Origin: Tupaia tana
Taxonomy: Eukaryota > Chordata > Mammalia > Scandentia > Tupaiidae
Reading direction: 5' to 3'
Assembly: GCA_026018925.1 (NCBI GenBank)
Contig: JAKSZU010000008.1
Location: 56,813,027-56,877,026 of the forward strand
Length of the DNA: 64,000 nucleotides
The notes under the pieces are model-generated. The model worked only from the letters and a program-made list of their open reading frames with translations. It was not told where the DNA came from and made no database searches. The position numbers and the translations under genes were made by a program. Below, piece by piece: positions 28,901-42,084 of this stretch (positions are counted from its first letter, which is position 1; the number at the start of each line of letters is the position of its first letter).

Positions 28901-31900
28901 ATAAAAACTTCACAAATGACTACTTTAGAAAGTGGAGTTCTGTGACCAACTTCTGCTTTAAGTTATTTAAATACATAGTGAAGAACAGCAATAACCAGTA
29001 ATGCCTAACTATATTAACACTACTACAAACAACTGTGAAGAATGAAAACAATATATATTTTAAACTCTAAAAATTGAGCTATCTGATCAAGGTTTAAAAG
29101 AGACCTGCTGAGCTATTCTTAAAACTAACACACTAGGGACCAGCAGATGGCGTAATGGTTAGGTTGCTGGACTCCCAAGTAGTCAAACCAAGGTTCTAGT
29201 CCCAGACCCGGCAACTTAAAATTCACACCGGGCGTGTGTGTGTGCGTGCCTAAGATCCCACGAAGAGAATGGATTGTGACATGGCCATCTCCCCTTGAGG
29301 GGTGATTTCCTGCTTTCTGTCTGTCTCTGTCTCTCCAGCAAGCACACATGCCCTACTGCAAAAATCTCTATGAGAAAGATAAATACTATCACATAACTAT
29401 ATAAACTCTAACTTTTAATTTTATTTATAGAGTCTGTGTGCATAGTATTCTTAAGAAAAGGAATGAGGTGGGAGGGCTTCCTCCACAGGTTCTGGTAACA
29501 CAGCAATCCTCTTCCTCCAGATCCTTGGATCCTGGGATTTACACACAGCCCTGTGTTTTAGGCAGACCCAGTCAGGAATTCAAACTGTGGCTGCCAACTG
29601 GAACTATGCTTCTCGTGAGCACTGTCACTTCACCACTGTGACACAAAGCTAGCCCTAACTTAATTTCTTTAGCTGTAAAGCAACTACACTGAAAAATGAA
29701 TTTGGTTTCAGGAGCTTTAAAAAAAACTCTTTGGAGGGGACCAGTAGTTAGCGTAATGGCTATGTCACTGGACTCCCATGTAGTCGACCGCAGTTCGCGT
29801 CCCGGACCCAGTGGCTTAAAACTCACGCCGGGCGCGTGTGCGTGCATACCTAAGATCCCGAGAGGAGAAGGGATTGCGGCGTAGCTTTCCCCCCTGTGGG
29901 GTGATTTCTCGCTTTCTGTCTATCTCTGTCTGTCTGGCGAGCGCACACACCCTATAGCAAAAACCTCTCAAAAAAACAAACAAAAAAACCTCTCTGGAGG
30001 GGCCAGCAGGTGGCATAGTGGTTAAGGTGCTGGACTCCCGCTGCCAACCATGGTTCGAGTGCCAGACCTGATGGATTACACTCTCATTTTTCCTCTCTCT
30101 TTCTGGTCAAATCAAAAATAATAGTAACAAATAAAATAAATACTTATTTAAAAAATTTTAGAAACTCTTGGCCCTTGGTGCCTGGCATGGTACATAATTA
30201 AGTACCCAATGAAAGTTAGCTGCCACCATCATTATCAAAGTGACAACTGGTCAAACATGGTTTATTTATATTTTAAAAAAAGGCAAAGAAAAGCACCTCT
30301 TGCCCTGCCTATTCCCTGGTAGTAGTCAACTGTGGACTGAATTACAGTGTTAACCACTGCATGGTGGATAACTGGTTTTGATCCCTGATCCAAAAGACTG
30401 GAAACAAACTGGCATGTATGCACCCAAGATTCTCTGACAAGAGGGTCACAGGGGGATGAGACCCTGCCAAGGGTACTTCTCTCCTTTCCCCTCTCTTAAA
30501 ATTAAGTTCTAAAAATACATTTAAATGTATGGTGTAGTACTTAATCTAGGTTTATAAATTCTACAGCTTCTGAGCAAAAGTTATGAACAAGTCATAACCA
30601 ATTTACAATAATAAGTGCCTCAACAAATGCAGGCAGACATTCTAGCTAGGGGAACTACATCCTATTACTGCAATGAATTTTAAGTATTTTTTAAGAAACT
30701 ACAATTCTCAAACTAACAGGAATACTCGACACTATAAATATCACCTTTCCATTTACACAAAGGTACACAAATACACACTCACAAAACCTAGCAAAAATCT
30801 AATTTATATAAAAAGATGTAAGAAATGGTATGAGTTGCCTCAACTCATGAAAAAATACTCAACACAGCTGCTTCTGCTGGGGATGTTATCCTTACCAGAG
30901 TGTACTATACATAAAACTTACTATACGGCATTGAAGCACTGCTGGCGATAGAGGATGCATCGCTACAAGTAGACGCTGGAGACGGTGGAGGACCCATTTC
31001 TGTTTTTACTGGTTCCTGCTTACTTTCAGGCCTAAGGTAAGAAATAAGACTTCCCTTAGTAAGGAGGAAAATGAAATAATAATTGTGTCGACAGCATTAT
31101 TTTTACAAGTACATTCTTATAAGAAAATTAAATACTAAACTAAACACTTTAAACAAATGGTCTATTTTAAAAGTATATTTACTTAATTTTATTTGTTGTT
31201 ATTTTTTAATTTGATCAGAGAGAGAAAAGGAAAAATGAGAAAGCAAGATGCCAGGTCTGGGTTCAAACTATGGTCGGCCAGATGAAGATCCAGCACCTCA
31301 ACCACCATGCCAGCCCTCCAGTTTTTTGGTTTTTTTTTTTTTTTTTTTTTTAAGAAATTTTTGCTATAGAAGGCATGCATGCACACTCCAGAGAGATAGA
31401 AAACAAGAAATCACCTCCCATGGCCATGCCACACTCTCCTTCTCCTCCACTCTCCTCACCTGGAATGAGTTACAACCCACCAAGTGTGGGAGTTGAACTG
31501 CAGTTGCCCATGTGGGAGTCCAACACTTTAATTACCACATTACCTGCTAGACCCAAATGATGTATTTTTAAGACTTAAGGTACTGAGAGGCAGCACGTGG
31601 CACAGTGCTTGAGGTGCTGGACACCTGCATGACCAGGTCTTCCCACAATGTCAAGTCTCAGACCTGGTGGCTTGAAAATTGTGCCAGGCATGTGTGCATG
31701 TGTGCCCAAAGTCCCAGGAGAATGGAGAAGGGAGGGACTGCAGCATTGCCATCCCCCCAGGGGTGATTCCTCACTTTCTCTTTCTGTCTTCCTGAGTGCA
31801 TGCACCCTGCAGCAAAAACCTTAAACAAACAAACAAAAAAGACTTAAGGTACTAAAAAAGTACACAGTATATCGTCTCAAATAATGTGCTAATGTAAAAA

Positions 31901-32466
31901 ATAAAAATATACTACACAAAGCTAGCAACAACTTGGGACAATGATTCAGAAAACCTTTAATCTAGGAATAACAACAAAGTTACAGTCAATCTATCATCAT
32001 GCCTTTATCATATGCCTCTTGGGCAAAAAAATGTCATACCACAACACTAAATATTGATTTGGACATAGTAATTTTACTGGGGAAAATAAAAGGGGAGCAG
32101 TAAAAGAACTAAGTAAAAAGCCTATTAGATCATTAATTTCTTAGGAGTACAAAGATGAAATTCTACCAATGGTTTAAAACAATATATGATTAAACCATCT
32201 AGTAACAGGATTAAAAAACTACCCTCTTTAATAGGTAATTTCATAAATATTCTACTTAAGAAAGTAACAATAGCAACTATACATTCTAAACATTCTAAAG
32301 ATGTTAAAAACATAAATGCTTTTATACATTAAAGGTCAAAATGAGGGGCCGGCAGGTGGTGGAGAGACAGGGACAAAAGGACTTCCCAATGGGGCACGGT
32401 CATGCAGCAATCCCTTCTCCTCTATCTCTCCTCCTATTGGGATTTTGGGTGCACATACATACATAT

Positions 32467-32501
<35 letters not shown>

Positions 32502-35500
32502 TGTTTTTCTAGCCACCAAGGCCAGGATTTGAATAGCATGGTAGGCCATGTGGGATCTAACTCTCTTAACCACCAGGTCACAAGCTGGCTTTATATATTT
32601 CTTTTTAAAAAGAAAAAGAAAAAACTACACAGACCAAGAAACAGCATTAAAACAAAGCTCAAAACCTTAAACAGGCAATCAGTATAATAGCTTTGTTGTT
32701 TATTTTTTTTTCCTTTTAACTGCCACAGGGCATGTGCTCACCAGAGACAGAGAGACAAGGAGAAGGAGGAGGCATGTTCTAACTCATTCTCCTCCACTTC
32801 TCCATCCCGTCAGGACTTGGGGCACACCCACACACACACTCACATGCCTGGCATGTTTCTCAAGCCACTAGAGTGGAGATTCCAAATGTGGTCAGTCATG
32901 TGGGATCCAGCTCCATTAGCACTAGGCTGCGTGGCCAACCAGGAAGCTAGTAAATTTGTAAGCACTGCATTTAAGCACAAATGGAAAGCAAACCAAAATA
33001 TTTCAGAACTGGCAGGCTCCATGGCCTGGTGGGCTACCTCCATGACCTGGTGGTTAAGGTAGCCAGATTCTACACTTCAAGACCCCAGACCTGGCAACTT
33101 GAGACACACGAGGTACATGTGTATGTGTGTCCAAAATCCTGAAAAAGCAGGATGAGATAGAGTAGATGGGATTGCACTGTGACTCTTCTTTATGAGGGTT
33201 GCTTTCTCCTCTCCTTCTGTCTGTCTATGGTGAATGCATGCCCCCTTTACCAAAAACAAAAGCAAAAACATTCAGAATATTAAAAATGTACATGTAGGGA
33301 GCCAGCTGGTGGCATGGTAGTTAATACACTGAATTCTCATATGGCCATAATTCGTGTCCCAGATCCAGTGGCTTGAAAATCATACCAGGCACAGATTCAT
33401 ACATGCCCGAAATCCCAAGAAAACAGTAGAGAAGGGACTGAGACATGGTCACTCCACCTTGGGGGTAAGTTTTACTTTCTCTCTAAGTATCTCTGGCAAC
33501 CACACATGCCCTATGACAAAAAACTAATTAAAAAGAAAATTTTTAAAAAATAAACAAAAAATACATATAGTATAATAAATATAAGCCTCATCATTTTTCA
33601 GTGACTGCATATATCTGGGGAGAAGAGAGAACATGAAAATGCTTTTTCTAATAAGAAATATTCTAATTTTATTCATCTTTTTTTTTTCTTTTTGAACAGA
33701 GACAGAGTGTGCACGTGAGCAAGAGAGTGTGCGTGTGAGAAGGCAAGCCGCCAGGCCTGGGACTCGAACTATGGTCAGCAATGTGGGAGTACAGTGCCTT
33801 AACCACCATGCCACCTGCCAGCCTCTACATGAAAATGCTTAAAATGTCATTCCTGGATTGTGATATTACTATTTTTCCATGTTTTTATCATGGCCCTACG
33901 TATTTTTATAAAATTATTTTAATATTTTATTATAATTTTTAATTCCATAAAACCAAGTAATAGAATGCAAAAAATATTTTTTAAATGACTCAATTTTTTT
34001 TTTTTTTGGAGCGGTTTTTGCTACAGGGTGCGTGCGCTCGCCAGACAGACAGAGAGACAGAAAGTGAGAAATCACCCCCCCAGAGGGGATGGCCACACCG
34101 CAATCCCTTCTCCTCCATTCTCCTCTCGGGATCTTGGGCACGCACGCACACGCGCCAGGCGTGAGTTTTAAGCCACCAGGTCCAGGACGCGAACCGCGGT
34201 CGACTACGTGGGAGTCCAGCAACATAGCCATCACGCTAACTGCTGGTCCCACGACTCAATAGTTCTAAGAGCACAGGTGTTAGAATCTCTGTACTTGATC
34301 CTAAACAAAATGCTTAGCCCCAGAAAGTGGGGCTACATAAAATTCAGAGGGAAGCTGTTTTCATATATCCCTCAAACCCAAAATAAGTTCCCAAATCCTT
34401 TACAGAATTTCCCTAGGAACATTATAAAACCTTTCTAAATAATCAAGATGCAGGCAAGACATTAGGTAGAAATTAAGATAACTGCACATAGAGAAAAGAG
34501 AATGTTAGCCTTGTAGGAAGGCCAGATACAGTACTACTGTTACACAAAACTTGCAAAGGGCCAATCTAATGACGTACCAAGGACATCAAAGGGGAATAAT
34601 ACACAGCCATTCTGGACACTGACTCATCAAGAACAACTACAATATACAAATAAATATTAACCAAGTTCAAATAGTAAAATTTTACAATCCCTTCATAAAA
34701 ATCCTAGGGACTTTAAAATGACCCTATCATGTTAGCACTTTCTGATGTCACTATAAAACTGTCAACCTTCCTTGATTACCATAATTCACATACGGAGCAA
34801 ACAAGAAACTGTGTAAAGGCAAGACTAGTTAGGGTACATAATACTCACTTAGCTTCAGTAGTTTTGCTAGCTTTTTCCATGCTTTTCAAGCTCTCAGGAG
34901 ATCTCAGTTGAAATCTACAGCTATCGTTCATATTCCAAACTGACTCCATTAAGACACCAACCTTAGGAATTCCAGCACTAATTGAAAATGCAACTGCTCC
35001 AGCATGATAAAGAGGATTATTTCTTAAGCATACCTAGAAACAAACATAAAAAGCCACCATCGAGATGATATAACTTTAAAGACATTTTTTGAACTAAGAA
35101 TTATTTTATTTAACTTTATTTATTTATTTGTTTGTTTATTTATTTTTAGTCTGACCAGAGAAGGACAGAGTGAGAGAGTGACCATGTTTCCTGCCAGCCC
35201 CAGAATGATATAACTTTAAAATAAGCTAGAATAGTTATTTCATGTGTATGAAAATAAATATAGAAGTATTGCTTTCTAAGATTTCCAAATACAATTTTAC
35301 ACAATCACTAAGGCTGGAAATGCATTGACTTAAAGACGTACATCACAAAAATCTGTTTTTAAAATTAAGAACCAGGAATAATTTTAGCACATTTGCCAAC
35401 AAATTTTAGCAATAACTTTAATCATTTGTGCAGCAAATAGTCCAACCATTTTGCTTCCACCCAAAAACAAAAATAGAAATAGTAGAGAAGAAACTAAAAA

Positions 35501-37623
35501 GAGTTATCATTTAAAAAGCAAAAATGGAGTTTCAGGCTCTAGCTGGGAGCCAAGCGTACGTGCTCCAGGATCTTCAGTACCCACGACCGCCATCAAAGTC
35601 ACTGGAGTTCCTCACGATTCATCTGTGCCTCCCACCCACCACACACTCCGCCATTATAAGCCACCATAATGGTGAATCTCACTAAGCATGATAAAAATCA
35701 AAGTGATCCCCCCAAAAAGGCTCCTCATCCAAAGGAGGTAGAAGAAGACTGTGAAGATGAGGAAATGTCGAAGGTGAAAAAGGTGAGAGTAGTGGAGAAG
35801 AGGTTATCATCCCTCAGAAAAAAAATCAGAAGAGTGCCACAATTCCAGCAAAGGTGGTGGTAGTTTCTCCAACAAAAAAGGCTGCAGTTGCCACACTTGG
35901 CAAGAAAATGGCGGTCACCCCAGGCAAAAAGGCAGCTGACATACCATCCAAGAAGACTCTTACACCAGCCAAAGCAGTCCCAACACCTGGCAAGAAGAGA
36001 GCCATGCCAGGCAAAGCATTGGTAGCAACTCTTGGTAAGAAAAGAGCTGCCACCCCAGCCAAGGGGGCAAAGAATGGCAAGAATGCCAAGACAGCAATGA
36101 GAAGGAAGAAGATGACAGTGAAGAAGGTGATGAGGATGAATTTGGGCCAGCAGTGATGAAAGCAGCAGCTGCCGCCCCAGTCTCAGCGGAGGAGGAGGAG
36201 GAGGATGGGCAAAGATGAGGATGAAGATGAGTCTGAAGAAGCAGCTATGGAGACCACACCAGCCAAAAGAAAGAAAACCCCTACAAAAGCTGTGCCGGTG
36301 AAAGCCAAGACTGTGGCTGAAGATGAAGAGGATGAAGATGATGAAGATGAGGATGATGAGGAGGATAAGGAAGACGATGAGGATGAGGAAGACGAGGAAG
36401 AAGAATAGCCTGTCAAAGAAGCTCCTGGAAAAAGAAAAAAGTAAAAGACCAAACAGAAAGCAGCTCCTAAGGCCAAGAAACTGAGGGTGAAGCCACAGAA
36501 CCAACTACATCCTTCCATCTGTTTGTTGGAAACTTGAATCTATTCCTGAATTAAAAACTGGTATTAGTGATGTTTTCGCTAAAAATGATCTTGCTGTTGT
36601 GGATGTCAGAATCAGTACATCTAGGAAGTTTGATTATGTTGACTTTGAATCTGCTGAAGATCTAGAAAAAGCTTTGTAACTCACCAGTTTTAAAATCTTT
36701 GGTAGAATCAGTAGTTGGTGTAATGGCTATGTCTCTGGACTCCCATGTAATTGATCGTGGTTCGAGTCCCAGACCCGGTGGCTTAAACCCAGGCCAGGTG
36801 CATGTGCATTGCGTGTCCAAGATCCCGAGAGGAGAATTGAAGAGAAGGGATTCCAGCATGCCCCCCCCAAGGGGGTGATTTCTAGCTTTCTGTCTCTGTC
36901 TCTGTCTTTCTGGCAAGCACACGTACCCTATAGCAAAAACCTCTTAAAAAAAAAAGTCTTTGGTAATGAAATTAAACTAGAAAAACCAAAAGGAAAAGAC
37001 ATTAAGAAAGACTGAGATGCAAGAACACTTTTGGCCAAAAATCTCCCCTACAAAGTCACTCAGGATGAATTAAAAGAACTATGTGAAGATGCCATGGGAC
37101 CAGCAGTTAGCGTAATGGCTTGTCGCTGGACTCCCATGTAGTCGACGACGGTTCGCCTCCCGGACCCGGTGGCTTAAAACTCACGCCGGACGCGTGAGCA
37201 TGCATGCCCAAGATCCCGAGAGGAGAATGGAGGAGTAGGGACTGCGGCATGGCCATCCCTCCTGGGGGGTGATTTCTCGCTTTCTGTCTCTCTGTCTCTC
37301 TCTGTCTGGCTGGCGAGCACAGGCACCCTATAGCAAAAGATGCCATGAAGGTCAGAATAATCAGCAAAGATGAAAAAAGTGAAGGGATTACTTATATTGA
37401 ATTTAAGACATAAGCTAGTGCAGAGAAAACCTTTGAAGAAAAGCAGAGAACAGAGATTGATGGGCGGTCCATTTCCCTATAGTACACTGGAGAGAAAAGT
37501 CAAAATCAAGACTATAGACACAGGGACCAGCAGTTAGCATAATGGCTATGTCTCTGGACTTCCATGTAGTCAACCGCGATTTGCATCCAGGACCCGCTGG
37601 CTCAAAACTCATTCTGACCCCAC

Positions 37624-37663
<40 letters not shown>

Positions 37664-38964
37664 CCAAGATCCTGAGAAAAGAATAGAGGAGAAGGGATTG
37701 CGGCGTGGCCATCTCCCCTGGGGGATGATTTCTCGCTTTCTGTCTCTCTGTCTCTACCTGTCTGTCTGGCAAGCACACGTGCCCTATAGCAAAAACCTCT
37801 CAAAAAAAAAAGACTATAGACACAGAAAGAATAGGACTTGGAAACTCGTTTTGAGCAACCTCTTCTACAATGCAACTGAAGAAACACTTTAGGAAGTATT
37901 TGAGAAGACAACTTATCAAAGTGCCTCAGAGCCAAAATGGCAAATCTAAAGGGTATGCATTTATAGAACTTGCATCATTTGAAGATGCTAAAGAAGCTTT
38001 AAATTTCTGTAATAAAAGAAAAAATCGAAAGCAGAGCAATCAGGATGGAGTTGCAAGAACCCAGGGGATTACCTAACGCAATAAATCAGCCCTCCAAAAC
38101 TGTTAAGGTCTGTCTGAGGATACCACCAAAGAGACAGTAAAGGAGTCTTTTGACAGCTCTATCCATGCAAGGATAGTCACTGACTGGGAAACAGGATCCT
38201 TCAAAGGGTTTGGTTTTGTAGACTTCAACAGTGAGGACGATGCCAAAGCTGCCAAGGAGGCCATGGAAATGGTGAATTGATGAAAACAAAATTACCTTGA
38301 ACTGGGCCAAGCCTAGGAGTAAAGGTGGCTTTGAGGGTCATGGTGGAGGCAAAGAAGGCTTTGGAGGCCAAGATGGAGGCAAAGGTGGATTTGGTGGCAG
38401 AGGCCGAGGAGGCTTTGAGGGTGAGGTGGCTTCCAAGGAGGCAGAGGAGGAGGAGACCATAAGCCACAAGGAAAAAAGATGAAGTCTGAATAGTTTCTCT
38501 CTCCTTCTGTCTTTCCTCTTCCATTTGAAAGAAAGGACTCTTGGGTTTTTACTCTGTTACCTGACCACTGACAGAGCCTTCTGAGGACATTCCAACAGTG
38601 TGCAGTCCTGTGGTCTATTTGGAAAGCCGCAGAAATAACGTTTCAAGGGAGATACTTGTTGGTTTTGACTGGATAGTCATATAAACTTTTTAAACAAATG
38701 AGAAATAGAGCTAGCCCTCATCTCTAAGTTTTGAATTTATATTGTTTCATCTCATGTACCAAACCATCTTTTCCCTACAAAGAGTTTTTTTGCGTTTGGG
38801 AATTGTAAAGGAAAACAATGTTTTATCATGATTTTTGCTTCAATGACTTTTGGATAAATTTTAAGAGGTCCTAAATTCTGGAGGAAAAAAAAACAAAACC
38901 ACTACTCTTTGCTACCAACTTGAAATCATTTTCTTTCTTAATGTATGCTACCTCTATCTCTCTT

Positions 38965-39001
<37 letters not shown>

Positions 39002-42000
39002 GTGTGTGTGGTGTGTATACGGGTAAACATACATATATATACATGTAAAAACTTTATATCTATGGATGTTTGTTTCCCCCAGAAGACTATTTTCCACTAA
39101 CCTGAAGCTCAGTGGATAACTTTTCTTTTAAATTAAAAAAGAATATATAGACATTGTTAGAAAATTAACTAGTGAATTAGTGTCAATAATCTATAAAATA
39201 TCTATGTCAGTGACTAACCTCAGGTCATACTCCAAACACCAATGACCTACAAGGTGACTTTGTAAAACAAACCAATAGGTCCATATGAAATATGATTATC
39301 ATTTCTGGAGATATCTTTTGTTTTCTCCAACAGTCCAATCTTATTAATGCTGCTGCGTTCAGTGATCCAGTGATTATCTTGTACTTGACGATTGGCCTAT
39401 GTTATTAAGGTCATGATTTCAACTACATGGAAGTCCAGCGACATAGCCATTACGCTAACTGCTGGTCCGTGTAGGGGAGATTTTTGGCCAAAAGAGTTCT
39501 TGCATCTCGACCTTTCTTACTGTCTTTTCCTTTTGGTTTCTCTAATTTAATTTCATTACCGAAGACTTTTTTTCTTTTTTTTTTTTTTAAGAAGTTTTTG
39601 CTATAGGGTGCATGCACTCGCCAGAAAGAGACAGAAAGTGAGAAATCACCCCCTGGGGCGGCGGGGGTGGGCATGCCACAATCCCTTCTCCTCTATTCTC
39701 CTCTCAGGATCTTGGGCATGCACACACATGTGCCCAGCGTGAGTTTAAGCCACCGGGTCCGGGACTTGAACTACGATCGATTACAATGGAATCCAGCAAC
39801 AGCCATTATGCCATCTGCTAGTCCCCAGCAAGGTACTTTTAGCATGCTATTTTACGGCAATTTAGTGCCAAGATATTTTATTTAAAGCTTTCCTTTCAGT
39901 ATATCTTTAAAGCATTTTTTCTCCCCTCCCTAATCATAGCAATGCCATCCTACCTGCTAGTAAGACAGCTGCTAAAATATTCTGCTACTGAGTGAGTCCA
40001 GCTGATAAGGAACTCTGCGATCAGAAATCAGTAGTTGAACTAAATAGGAGGAAAGGAGTGCCTAAGTAAGACAGCAAAGAGAAAACCCCATCCAAAGCAA
40101 CTGACATTAATACTCAAGACTAAACAAGAATAGTGAAGAACTGCTGAAAACTTTCTGAGAAGTCAGCAAAAGAGACCGAACAGGATGACCACGAGTAAGA
40201 AAAAAACTGAGTCACGAACAAAAAGATACATTTGAGCTAGATTTTTGAAAAAAGTTAACAGTTCAAGTAGTGACTACATCTTGAGACATAGGGAATATGG
40301 GTGATAACCCTGTGGTGATGAGAAACCCTGAATTCAATGTGTAAAATGAGGATATTAGCACCATATTATGTAATAAAAACCACTATTTATCTATGTGTTA
40401 AAGATCATAAAGTACTTGCTATAATGAACACAAGCACAAGTTTTATATTAAAGATACACTTCCAGCAGTCTAATAAGTGTAATAACATTTCTCAAACTCT
40501 TATGATCAAGACTTTTTTTCATTATTAAATATAAATGAATACCCCAAAAATCTTTTATGTGGGTCATACCAAATTTTAATAATAAATAAAAACTGGAGAT
40601 ACTAAATGTATTAGTACTAAAACCAGAAAATTTTAAATATTTCATAATAAAACTCATGTTAATATAAACAGTTTTTATGAAAAAATAACTAATTTTCAAA
40701 AAATTATTAGTAAATGGCACTGTTTACATGTTTGCAAATCCCTTAATGTCAGTTTAGTAGAACAGCTGAATTCTCATGTGTACATCTGCACTTGATTTTT
40801 TCTACTATGTTACTCTCGTTAAAGTACATGAAGATAACTCAGCCTCACACAGATACGACACAGGAAGAAGATTCTGCAGACTCCCTGAAAAGGGTGAAGA
40901 ACCAGGAAAGTCTTTGAACCATACTGTGAGAACCACTGGGATATTAGAAAATCACCTTCCGTAAGATACCTACAAGAGCCAGAAACTATCTCAGAGCCAA
41001 AACCAGAAACTGGTGGAGGCCTGAGGATTTTTTCCTAGGGGGTGGGAAGGACATGGGGATCTGACAACATCTCCTGGCTCATACTGACAATACCCTCCCC
41101 GCCATAGCAGTTATCTTTCAAACTACTCGGTCATAAGAATCTTCTGGGATGTGTACTGAAGACAATGCCTGTTCTAACCAATGTTTCAGTGGTAAAGGGT
41201 TCTAGATTCTGCATTTTAAAAGAACCAAATGATTCTTAAAACCAAGCAAGTCTAGAAATCCTGCCCATAGAGAAACCAAAAGACATTAGGTCAGAACCGT
41301 GTACAATGTTAACAACTGAATGAAGAATGATGTGACACATACATGCTACTGAAATCTGGTCTTTCACATAACGCTCATTTATAAAATTGCTTATAGAATA
41401 ACCGCTTACAGGGGGAAAAGTGACTTCAAATAGAAAAAAATTAAGCTTTTGAACAGGCTTAATCCTAATCACTTACCTGGGTACCAACAGTGATGTTTGG
41501 CATTGAGGAAATACCTGCACTGGATTTGGGCTTTTTATTTTTTGCTCTAGCTTTCTCTAACATTTTCTTCCGTTGACTAAAAGGGACGACACCCCTGAAA
41601 AGAAAAAAAATAAATCGATCAACTAGGCAGCAAGGAAGCCCATTAAATAAATCTTAAATTATATGTATTGACGTTTAAGAATTGTTATGGTACATTCCTT
41701 CTCCAATTACTATTGCCTCTTAAAAAAGTTAAAATCTCTCACCTACTCTTACTTGGAATTTGTTAATAAATAACTGGATTCACTTTCATTAAAACTTTGG
41801 GATTGGGGCCAGCAGTTAGTGTAATGGCTATGTCGCTGGACTCCCACATAGTCGACCGCGGTTCGAGTCCCGGACCCAGTGGCTTAAACTCACGCTGGGT
41901 GCGTGTGCGTGCATGCCCAAGATCCCAAGAAGAGAATGGAGGAGAAGGGATTGTGGCGTGGCCATCCCCCCTGGGGGGTGATTTCTCACTTTCTGTCTCT

Positions 42001-42043
42001 CTGTCTGTCTGGTGAGCGCACGTGCCCTATAGCAAAAACCTCT

Positions 42044-42084
<41 letters not shown>

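Larger units (their letters stand above)
35531..38890 (+). pseudogene. NCL: Processed nucleolin (NCL) pseudogene
   Basis: Intronless copy of nucleolin mRNA, antisense to UBR5. Parts: 5' UTR about 35531-35668; start codon 35669 ([17 protein letters not shown]); Lys/Pro TPGKK repeats 35850-36070; acidic Asp/Glu runs 36190-36408; RRM-like pieces 36510-36680, 36955-37095, 37342-37480, 37837-38030 and 38100-38290; Gly-rich tail 38310-38460; 3' UTR to an A-run near 38885. Breaks: stop at 36406, TAA at 36677, TGA near 37013, frameshifts, and three SINE insertions. Nucleolin is a nucleolar RNA-binding protein, but this copy cannot make it. I see no clear target-site duplication for the pseudogene itself. 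Confidence 0.95.

Noticed and set aside
35725..36504. 259-codon open frame antisense to the NCL pseudogene
   Set aside because: It is the complement of the Lys- and Asp/Glu-rich NCL coding sequence; such low-complexity codons rarely give stops on the other strand.
37870..38482. Possible functional nucleolin-like RNA-binding gene
   Set aside because: The RRM and Gly-rich parts are separated by stops, shifts and SINEs and there are no introns; it is a dead processed copy.
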